Assembly: GCA_038206395.1 (NCBI GenBank)
Contig: JBBRAX010000010.1
Span: forward strand, 92,194 to 156,193
Length of the DNA: 64,000 bases
Origin: JAGSPQ01 sp038206395
GTDB lineage: Bacteria; Myxococcota; Myxococcia; Myxococcales; Myxococcaceae
Direction: 5' to 3'
Shown here: in pieces, positions 25,089 through 33,100 of the stretch
How positions within the stretch are numbered: the stretch's first letter is position 1
How the letters are laid out: each line of letters begins with the position of its first letter
Notes under the pieces: generated by a model
What the model saw: only the letters and a program-made list of their open reading frames with translations
Told to the model about the DNA's origin: nothing
The model's database searches: none
Translations under genes and position numbers: made by a program

Positions 25089-25607
25089 ATGGAGTCCTCC
25101 AAAACCGTCTTCCGAGCCGTCGCGCTAAGCGGATTGCTGTACGGCTGCGCGGTCTTCTGCAGCGAGCCCTTAGACTTCAGCGTCACCACCACCGCGGGCA
25201 AGGAGGTGCTGCTGTCAGCGCTGGTGCAGGGCCCGCTGGTCGTCTTCTACGAGGACGAGGCCGGCGCGAACGAGAACCTGGCCCTGAAGGCAGCGCTGCA
25301 GCGATTCCAGAGCCACGTTGTAGCGGTCGCAAAAGTGGCCGGGCTCGACTGGTTCCCCGCGCGGGGGGCGGTCGTCCGCGCAGTCCACGACGTGGAGCAG
25401 CGCTCGGGGGTGTCCATCTACCTGGACTGGCGCGGTGCCGTCGGACGCGCCTGGGGGTTGGCCGACCGCGGCTCGTCGGTGCTGGTGCTCGACCGACACG
25501 GGTCGAAGCTGTTCGCACAGAACGGCCCGCTGTCGAGAGACGAGGTCGCCGAGGTGGTCTCGCTGTTGACGCGGCTGTGTCCATCCGTCGTGATCCCATC
25601 TTGCTGA
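25089..25607 (+). CDS. Thioredoxin-like (redoxin-fold) exported protein
   Basis: 172 residues from ATG 25089. A hydrophobic N-terminal segment (VALSGLLYGCAVFC) could be a signal peptide with a Cys at its end, so it may be a lipoprotein. The body reads like an AhpC/redoxin fold: LDFSVTTTAGKEVLLSALVQGPLVVFYEDEAG, GVSIYLDWRGAVGRAWGL and SSVLVLDRHGSKLFAQNGPL. The catalytic CxxC or TxxC is missing at the usual place (YEDEAG), so a peroxidase or reductase role is doubtful. First chromosomal gene right of the element. Confidence 0.6.
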   Translation: MESSKTVFRAVALSGLLYGCAVFCSEPLDFSVTTTAGKEVLLSALVQGPLVVFYEDEAGANENLALKAALQRFQSHVVAVAKVAGLDWFPARGAVVRAVHDVEQRSGVSIYLDWRGAVGRAWGLADRGSSVLVLDRHGSKLFAQNGPLSRDEVAEVVSLLTRLCPSVVIPSC

Positions 25608-25749
25608 CCCGTCGAAAGAAGTGACCGCATGACCGTGGCTCCAGCGGGTGGCGATGTTGCGAGCCCTTCGGCGAACAGGGCTTCGACGACAACGGCGTGC
25701 GCGAACACTGCGCGTCACGTCGCCCGCGCTGTTGGAGTAAGGCACTCCA

Positions 25750-26208
25750 ATGAAAATCCGGATTGATGCGAAGTCGACCCACATCGCGGTCATCGTGATG
25801 CAGCGCGTCTTCGATGGTCCGCGCGAGCGGGTCTGGGCCGCTCTCACCGACCCGAAACTGGTTTCCCGGTGGTATGGGGGCCGCGGCTACGAAAACCCGG
25901 TCTGCGAAATGGACGTTCGGCCGGGGGGCCGCTGGCACCACGTCATGAAGACGCCCGACGGCGTCGAGCACACGCGCGACTTCGAGTTCGGTGAAGTGGT
26001 CGAGCCCGAGAAGCTGAGCTGGAAAAACGCGGACGTCCGGATGGTCGTCACGCTCGAGGCGGCTGGCAGCGAGACGAAGTGGAAGCTCGTCGCGCGATTC
26101 AACAGCTACGCAGAACGGGATGCTGCGCAGAAGTCTGGCTTTTCCTCCGTGCTCGCCGAAGGCACGGAGAAGTTCAACGCGCTGCTGAAAGAGCTCGCTG
26201 CGGGTTGA
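25750..26208 (+). CDS. SRPBCC/AHSA1-domain protein
   Basis: 152 residues, single START-like AHSA1 (Aha1 C-terminal) domain: RVFDGPRERVWAALTDPKLVSRWYGGRGYENPV at 19-51, MDVRPGGRWHHVM, then LSWKNADVRMVVTLEAAGSETKWKLVARF and a final helix. Such proteins form a hydrophobic ligand cavity; substrate unknown. They are often paired with an ArsR regulator, but none is seen in the 140 bases upstream. Confidence 0.82.
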   Translation: MKIRIDAKSTHIAVIVMQRVFDGPRERVWAALTDPKLVSRWYGGRGYENPVCEMDVRPGGRWHHVMKTPDGVEHTRDFEFGEVVEPEKLSWKNADVRMVVTLEAAGSETKWKLVARFNSYAERDAAQKSGFSSVLAEGTEKFNALLKELAAG

Positions 26209-26220
26209 CCGCCGCCAGAC

Positions 26221-26481
26221 CTAGAGCACGAAGAGCAGCACGTAGGAAACGCACGAGGCCGCAACGCACTTTGCCAACATCCGCCAGCCCGTTCGAAGTG
26301 AAGCAAGCCGGGTGGTCTCGTACTTCTGAGCGACGACGATGAACGGAATGATCAGACCCGGCGGCATCAGCGGGTGGCCGTTGACGCTGACCCAGACCGC
26401 AGACGCCACGAGGAGCCCGATCTGCAGGTTCCTGGGCATCGTGTAGACGTAGACATCAGGGTCGATCGTTTCGGCGTTCAT
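26221..26481 (-). CDS. Small two-helix membrane protein
   Basis: 86 residues from ATG 26481 (MNAETIDPDV), with AAGGAT 7 nt upstream. Two hydrophobic segments (about 17-50, interrupted by GHPLMPPG, and 68-86) suggest a small inner-membrane hairpin protein. No family recognised. Its stop lies 13 nt from that of the convergent AHSA1 gene. Confidence 0.5.
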   Translation of the reverse strand: MNAETIDPDVYVYTMPRNLQIGLLVASAVWVSVNGHPLMPPGLIIPFIVVAQKYETTRLASLRTGWRMLAKCVAASCVSYVLLFVL

Positions 26482-26598
26482 CGGGATCCTTGGAGCGGGG
26501 TTGAGGCAACCGGGCATGCGCCGGCTGCGCCAACTGCAACCACTCGAAACGACGGATGACCCCTGCGCGGAGATCCCGTTTCCGGGACCAGCGCAGCC

Positions 26599-27297
26599 CT
26601 ACTTCTTGAACGCGCTGACCACGCCGCCGGCGATGCCGACGATCGACGTGCGCTTGGTGCCGTCGCTGATGATCGTGAGGGTCTGCGGCGTCGAAGCGTC
26701 CACCGCCACGCCGTCGCCATCGAAGAACTGAATCGACTTGTCGGCAGACACCTTGATCGCGCCGCGCCCGCCCGGGGTGCAGAACGAGCACGACTTGGTG
26801 ATGTTGAGGCCCTTGAAGGCACCTTCGTCGAGGCCCATGTCGATCTTCCCGCGCGGCAGACGCACGCGCAGCTTGTCGCCGTAGTCCTCGATGAAGATGG
26901 TGTCGATCAGCTTCCCGTTCGGGCCAGTGGTGGCGTCGGCGATGGGGTCGAACGCCTTGCCCACGTTCTCGCGGTAATAGAGGTTCGGCGCGGTGCCCGT
27001 CTCGGCGTTGAAGTCATGCCTGGTGTCTTCGAAGATGAAGACAGCGCCGCGGCCCGCGTTGCTCGTGTTCCCGCGGTGGTTGAACGCCGGGTAGAAGACG
27101 AACCACACGTCAGAGCCGTTCTTCGCGGCGACGACGCGCCCCTTCTCGATCTCTTCCGCGATGTCCTTCGCCGCGTTGTGCGGGGGAACCTCGCTGAAGG
27201 CCTTCTGGTAGGTGGCGCGGACGACGGCGGCGATCAGGCCGAGCGACGCGATGATCACCATCGCCTCGATCAGGGTGAATCCTTTCTTTCGAACCAT
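26599..27297 (-). CDS. Type IV pilin-like/pseudopilin (GspH/FimT type)
   Basis: 232 residues from ATG 27297; a longer in-frame start (27819) would bury the leader. MVRKKG-FTLIEAMVIIASLGLIAAVV is a typical class III signal: basic leader, Gly before the cleavage point, Phe+1 and Glu+5, then a hydrophobic helix. The globular part holds a pair SCSFCTPGGRGAIKV typical of GspH/FimT-like minor pilins. No other pilus gene is adjacent, so it must use machinery encoded elsewhere. Divergent from the TPR protein gene (72 nt apart). Confidence 0.82.
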   Translation of the reverse strand: MVRKKGFTLIEAMVIIASLGLIAAVVRATYQKAFSEVPPHNAAKDIAEEIEKGRVVAAKNGSDVWFVFYPAFNHRGNTSNAGRGAVFIFEDTRHDFNAETGTAPNLYYRENVGKAFDPIADATTGPNGKLIDTIFIEDYGDKLRVRLPRGKIDMGLDEGAFKGLNITKSCSFCTPGGRGAIKVSADKSIQFFDGDGVAVDASTPQTLTIISDGTKRTSIVGIAGGVVSAFKK

Positions 27298-27369
27298 GGC
27301 GGACGACCCTACCAGCCCCTGTTCTTCCGACAAGACACGAAGGGCGCCGCAGTGCGAGCTTCCGTCGCC

Positions 27370-29265
27370 ATGGATCGCCGAAGGTGGACCTTGCTGGTGG
27401 TGTGCATCGCCATTGGCGCAGCCGCGGTGATGGTCTACCTGCGGCGCGAGCGCTGCGAGCCTTCGACGCTGAAGCTCGCTGGCGTCTGGGATGAGGGCCG
27501 CAAGCTCGACCTGCAGAAGTCCTTCGCCGCGAACCGCGACGCGCTCAAGACCATCGAAGCCTCGCTGGACGCGTTCACGTCGAGCTGGGCCACCACGTGG
27601 GATGCGGCGTGTGCCGACGAGAAGGCGCCGCGAAACATTCGGTACTGCCTCGACGGCCGGCTCGCCCACGTCGCCGCGCTCAGCGACGCGTTCTCCCGCA
27701 CTGATGCCGACATCGCCAACGCGCCGGTCGCGCTCGAGAGGCTTGCCGCGCTCGGTGCGTGCAACCCGGGTCTGGCCGAGCCGCCCCGCGGAGGACGTGC
27801 CGAGCGGACCCTGGCCCAATCGAAGATCGCGCGGTCCGAGGTGCTGCGCCGCGCCGGCAAACGCGAGGACGCGGCCGCCTCGGCGACCGAAGCGGTGGCC
27901 CTGGCCGAGAAGTCGCTGTACGCGCCGCTGCTCGCCGAAGCGCTGCTGGTTCGCGCTGACGAGCTGCGATCTGCGGGAAAGGCCGCCCAGGCAGAACAGA
28001 CATTGGCGCGCGCGCAGTCGGCCGCCTTGCTCGGCAACGATCTCGAGACGCTGTCGCGCATCTGCCTTTCGACCATCGTCCTTCTCGGCAGCCAGCCGTC
28101 TCGTGCCGCGAAGGCCGAGCCCGCCGTCGCCTGTGTCACCGACGCGCTGTTGAAGCTGCCTTCACCTGCGATCGCGGCCGAGCTGCATCTGGCCCTCGCG
28201 CTGCTGCGGCTCGAGCAGGGCAAGCCTCCAGAGGCAGCGGCCGAAGCGAAGGCCGCGCGCGAGGCCTTCGTGAAGAACAACCAGCCGGTGCGCGCGCTCG
28301 ACGCGGCAGGGATCCTCGTTCAATCGCTGGGCACCCAGGGCAAGCTCGACGAGGCCGCTGCGCTCGCCGCCGAAGTGCTGAAGGAACGCGCAGCGATTCT
28401 CGGTGATGGCCACGTGCAGACGTCCCGCGCCCGCCTCGCGCTCGGCCAGCTGAAGCTGAAGGCGCACCGGCCGCAGGAGGCGCTCGACGCGCTGACGCCG
28501 CTCACCGCCGCGTTGATGGCTGCGCTGCCCCCCGCGAATCAGACCGCAGTGCTCTGCGCGCGTGGCAAGGCGATGTTGCTGCTCAAGCAGCCTGCCGCGC
28601 TCGTCGCGCTGAAGGGCTGCTCCACGCTCGCCGACGCGACTTTTGGGTCGGGCCAGCTGGCGACCGCGCCCGCCCACGATGCGTTGGCCGCCGGGCTGCG
28701 AGCGCAGAACGACGTGCGGCATGCAATCGACGAGCACGTGCTGGCGATCACCGCGCTCGGTTCGGCGAAGACCCCCGACGCGGCCGCCGCGCATGGCTCG
28801 TATGCGGTGACGCTGGTGAAGAAAGGAGACTTCGGGCCGGCTCGAGCGCGCGCGAAGCTTTCGCTGCAGATTTTCGATCAGGTGCCGGCCGATCAATCGA
28901 TCGACCCCTGCGCCGCGCTGTGGGCCTTCGCCGAAGCCGGGGCCCGCTTGAGATCACCGACTGCAGTGAAAGAGGCCCGCGCCGCGCTTGGCTGCGTCGA
29001 AGATCAACCGCGCCGCGACGACGAGCTGGCCCGTGCGGCCCTGACGCTGGGCCTGCTGCTCGACAAGAACAGAGAAGCGATTGGCCTGCTCAAGACCGCG
29101 GCGAATGAGCCTTCGCTAAAGCTCACCGCACTCGACGCGCTCGCGACGCTGCGCCCGATCGACGCAGCCGCTGCGTGTGCCGCCGCGATCGAAGCCCTCG
29201 TGCGCGAGCCGAACCCGTCGCGCGAGAAGGCCGCGAAGGGCTGCAGCACCCTGCCCCGCAAGTAG
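27370..29265 (+). CDS. Membrane-anchored TPR protein resembling the output half of myxobacterial Ser/Thr kinases
   Basis: 631 residues from ATG 27370. One N-terminal membrane helix (RWTLLVVCIAIGAAAVMVYL), then LAGVWDEGRKLDLQKSFAAN, WATTWDAACADEKAPRNIRYCLDGRLAHVAAL and ALGACNP, the pattern normally found C-terminal of kinase domains in myxobacteria (VW…R…AF…W…ACEA…CLDRRL). The remaining 450 residues are TPR-like helix pairs. No kinase domain is encoded here or nearby, so it is a stand-alone sensor or scaffold; its partner is unknown. It ends 4 nt before the convergent lipoprotein stop. Confidence 0.75.
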   Translation: MDRRRWTLLVVCIAIGAAAVMVYLRRERCEPSTLKLAGVWDEGRKLDLQKSFAANRDALKTIEASLDAFTSSWATTWDAACADEKAPRNIRYCLDGRLAHVAALSDAFSRTDADIANAPVALERLAALGACNPGLAEPPRGGRAERTLAQSKIARSEVLRRAGKREDAAASATEAVALAEKSLYAPLLAEALLVRADELRSAGKAAQAEQTLARAQSAALLGNDLETLSRICLSTIVLLGSQPSRAAKAEPAVACVTDALLKLPSPAIAAELHLALALLRLEQGKPPEAAAEAKAAREAFVKNNQPVRALDAAGILVQSLGTQGKLDEAAALAAEVLKERAAILGDGHVQTSRARLALGQLKLKAHRPQEALDALTPLTAALMAALPPANQTAVLCARGKAMLLLKQPAALVALKGCSTLADATFGSGQLATAPAHDALAAGLRAQNDVRHAIDEHVLAITALGSAKTPDAAAAHGSYAVTLVKKGDFGPARARAKLSLQIFDQVPADQSIDPCAALWAFAEAGARLRSPTAVKEARAALGCVEDQPRRDDELARAALTLGLLLDKNREAIGLLKTAANEPSLKLTALDALATLRPIDAAAACAAAIEALVREPNPSREKAAKGCSTLPRK

Positions 29266-29269
29266 CGGG

Positions 29270-29980
29270 TCACGGGGTCGAGTTGATGATCACCTGGCGC
29301 GTCTGAATACCGACCGCGAGGCCGCCCTGTCCATACGCCGAGTCCACCGTGCCTGCGCGCGTCCGGCGCACGACGATGGTGACGTTGCAGCTCTTGGTCT
29401 CGTTGTCCTTGCTCGCCTTCAGCTCGGAGCCCGAGATGACGAGGCTGCCCGTGTCCGTCGCGGGCGCCTTCGACACCGGGTCGATGCAGGTGCCCGTGAG
29501 GTCGACCGTCATCGGGTCGGCCTTGCCGCCGTTGTCCCACTTCACTTCGATCGCATCGGCCCCGCGCTTGAAGTTCGCCTGCACGGCCGGACCCGTGAGC
29601 TGGAACTTCGCCGGCATCGTGAACGTCGACGTCGGAGCGCTCACGTCCGGGCTCGCGCGCGTCAACGCCACCGTGACGCTCTTGCCTTCCTCGTCGCCCG
29701 TCAGCGAGCCGTTGTAAGAGACGAGACCCAGCAGCTCGAACTTCGTCAGCTTCACCGAGTCGGCTCCGCTGGTCGCCTTCAGCGCGTCCGTGCTCGCGAG
29801 CTCGATGAAGGTGGTCGACTGCGCGCCGACGCGAAGCGTGGCCGAGACAGCGGTGGTGCCTGTGCCATCAGACAGGCCCGAGATGCTGGCGTGCATGCCG
29901 GACGTCTTGATGTCCGTGCTCGAGGCAGTGCTGCAGGCAGAGAGGAAAGCAAGGGCGGCGAAGGTCAGCGTCTTTTTCAT
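29270..29980 (-). CDS. Predicted lipoprotein of unknown function
   Basis: 236 residues from ATG 29980 (MKKTLTFAALAFLSAC, lipobox Cys 16); an upstream in-frame ATG at 30010 gives a poorer leader. The mature protein is Thr/Ser/Ala-rich with alternating beta-strands (VSATLRVGAQSTTFIELA, FELLGLVSYNGSL), like a beta-sandwich surface protein. Two Cys (in GTCIDP and SCNVTI) may pair. Function unknown. Divergent from the alpha-2-macroglobulin gene by 181 bases. Confidence 0.65.
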   Translation of the reverse strand: MKKTLTFAALAFLSACSTASSTDIKTSGMHASISGLSDGTGTTAVSATLRVGAQSTTFIELASTDALKATSGADSVKLTKFELLGLVSYNGSLTGDEEGKSVTVALTRASPDVSAPTSTFTMPAKFQLTGPAVQANFKRGADAIEVKWDNGGKADPMTVDLTGTCIDPVSKAPATDTGSLVISGSELKASKDNETKSCNVTIVVRRTRAGTVDSAYGQGGLAVGIQTRQVIINSTP

Positions 29981-30161
29981 GAGCGCGGCCATTCGCATGC
30001 CGCGCGCCACGCCATGGGGCTGAAATTATTGACGGAACTGGGCATGGTGCGCCGACGCTCCACCCGGGCTCCGACACAATTGTCCGAAGCCCAGATCGCC
30101 CGTGTGTGTCCAGGCGTTCAATGGCTTGATGCCGCACATCTTCACCGCCTGGGGGCCCCAG

Positions 30162-33100
30162 ATGACCCGCTTCACCCTGCTCGCGCTCGCCTTTGCGAGC
30201 ACCGCTGAGTCCGCGCAAGACACCTCTTTCGATGGTGCCAACAAGTACCTGCGCGAGGCCAGCTTCGCGCGCGCGTGTGACGGCTTTACCTCCTTCCTCA
30301 AGGCCAACCCCACTTCGCCGCTGGTCCGGGAGGCAACGGCCAAGCGCGCCGCGTCGTGTCTGCGCGTCGGCAAGGGCAACACCTACAACGAGCTGAAGGA
30401 GCTCGCTGACAAGGGTGAGAAGGACTTCGCCCGCGCCTACGCCGCCTGGGCGATGGCCGAGCGCGGTGAACGGCAATTCTCGGCCGCGCTGCCTCTTCTG
30501 AAGCAGGCCGCAGGAGGTGACGACCGCGCGTCGAAGGAAGCCCGCGACCTGTTCGTGCGCGGCGCGCTGCTCGAGATGGAACGCAACGGCTATGACCGCC
30601 CGCGCGTCAACACGCTCGCCGAGGAAGTGCTCTCGTTGAGCGGCAGCGTGAACGACAAGGCGAAGGCCCGGCTCCTTCGCGCGCGCTCGAACCTGCAGGA
30701 CGCGAAGTCCGCCGCCGCTGGCGAGGCCGAGCTCAAGTCCATCGGAGAGGGCAACAGCGAGCTGGCCGACGACGCGCTCTACGACCTCGCGATGCGCCGC
30801 GAGAACGAGCAGAAGTTCCCCGCCGCGCTCGAGATCTACGACGGCATCGTCAGCCGCTTCTCGGCCACTACCAGCAACATGCGCGAGTCGGCCCAGAGCC
30901 GCGCCGCCGAGATCCGCCGCCCATCGATCAGCACCTCGGTTTCCTACATCGAGCTGCAGGGCATGAAGCCGCAGGTCAGCGTCGCCTTTCGCAACGTCAC
31001 CTCGGCGAAGTGGAAGGTGCGGAAGCTCGACCCTGCGGGCTTGCCGAAAGAATCCGCGCAGCAGGGCGAGCAGGAGTTCGCCCGCGCCCCCGGCCCTGTA
31101 TTGAGCACGTGGGAGAGCAAGCTGACCGCGCCTGGCGCCTACGCCCAGGGAAGCACCCAGTTCGAGCTCGAGGTGAAGGAGCCCGGCGCCTACGCGCTCG
31201 AAGTCGTCGCCGACGGCAAGCACAGCTACCAGACGTTCGCCCTCGTCACCCAGACGGTGACGGTGCTGAAGGTCGCGAAAGACTCAGCGGTCACCTTCAC
31301 CTGTGACGCCGAGACGGGCAAAGCCGCCGCCGGTGCCGAGGCCACCCTGTTCGTCTACGACTACGACGGCAGCAGCACCTACGAGAAACTCACCGCGAAG
31401 GCCGACGAGGTGGGCGTCGCGCGCTTCGACCTGAAGAAGTTCAAGCGGCCTCAGGTCACCGCCTGGGTCAACAGCGGCCCGCACTGGTCGTGGGCGCGCG
31501 CCAGCACCAACTACTTCGCGGGCTCTGAAGAACGGCTGGGCTGGGTGCTTACCGATCGCCCCCTCTACAAGCCGGGCGAGACCGTCGGCTTCAAGATCTT
31601 CCTTCGCAGCCGCACCGACGGGCCGTCGGTGCCAGTGCGCGGCGAGAGCTTCATGTTCGTCGTGCGCGACGCCGCGGGCCGTGAGCTCGGCAAGCCGCAG
31701 CTGAAGACGAACGAGCTGGGCACCGCGACCTTCGAGCTCAAGCTCGCGAAGACCGCGCAGCTCGGTACGTACAGCTTCTACCTCAGCGGCGGTCAGCGGT
31801 CGTACCAGCTCGGCACCAACAACTTCCGCGTCGAAGAATACAAGCCGCCCGAGTACACGGTGTCGGTGGCTCCGGTCGGCAAACCGAAGCCTTTGGATGC
31901 GGTGAAGTTCAAGGTCGCAGCGTCGTTCTTCTTCGGCGGCCCCGTCGCCAACGCCTCGGGCCGCGCGATCGTCACGGTGAAGTCGTGGAACCACCAGTGG
32001 AAGCCGTGGCCCGAAGATCTCGAGAACGCGCCGCCCACGTTCTACGGCCGCCGCGGCTACGACGACGATGACGGCTACTACGGCCGGCGCGGTTCCTACT
32101 ACCAACCGCAGCTGGCGACGCACACGCTGCAGTTCAAGACGGGCGCCGACGGCACTGCCGAGGTCGAAGTGCCCGTGACGACGAACACCGAGCGCTACCC
32201 GGGCATCACCTGGGACATCCAGGTCTTCGTCACCGACGCCTCGCGCCGCGAAGTGAACGGGCGCGGCACCATCAACGCGGCGGCCCAGCCTTTCTTCGCC
32301 GACGTTCGAACGGATCGCATCCTCTACAAGCCGGGCGAGAAGGTGGCCCTGAAGCTGCGCGCGGAAGACGCGAACGGCCGGCCCGAGAGCCCCGAGCTGA
32401 TCGCGCGGCTGGTGAAGCTGGGCGAGGCCAGCTCGTCGCCGACCATCGCCGAGAAGAAGGTGAAGCTCGTCGGTGGCAAGGGTGACGTCTCGCTGGACGC
32501 GGACGCCCTGGGCCCGGTGCGGGTCGAGCTGCGCGCTGCGGCCGATGGGCCGGTGCTCGCCGCGGCCGACATCTGGCTCACCAATGAAGCGAAGCCGATG
32601 ATTCCCTCGAACGGCGGCTTCCAGCTGTTCACCGATCGCGGCCCGCTGCGGTCGGGCCAGATGCTTCGGGTGCTGCTGGTGACCCCGACCGCGGGTGGTC
32701 ACGCGCTGATCTCGATCGAGAGCGAGAAGCTCAACGTCGCAAAGGCCGTCGAGCTCAACGGCCGCGCGCGCTTCCTCGAGCTGCCGCTGACTGCCGACAT
32801 GGCTCCGAACTGCTGGCTGCACGTCGCGCGCATCGAGAACCTGCAGCAGCTGATCACCAACATCCCGATTCGCGTGCTGGGCGCCGAGAACGAGCTCGAC
32901 GTGAAGGTGAAGCTCTCGGCCGAGCAGACCGAGCCGGGCCAGCCGGTGACGGCCACCGTGACGCTCTCAGGCAACGCTCCGCAGGGTGCCAGCAGCGAGA
33001 CGGCGTTGAGCTTCGTGGACGAGGCGCTGTTCGCGCTCGAGCCCGAGAACACCGGCTTCGTCTCGTACTTCGGCCGCAAGCCCAGGCAGCAGCTGGTGCA

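Noticed and set aside
25629..25766. A 45-codon open frame between the redoxin-like and AHSA1 genes
   Set aside because: It overlaps the AHSA1 start, has no ribosome site and no recognisable content; the expected ArsR regulator is not present.
27016..27369. N-terminal extension of the TPR protein
   Set aside because: It overlaps the divergent prepilin gene and has shadow composition; ATG 27370 begins directly before a membrane helix.
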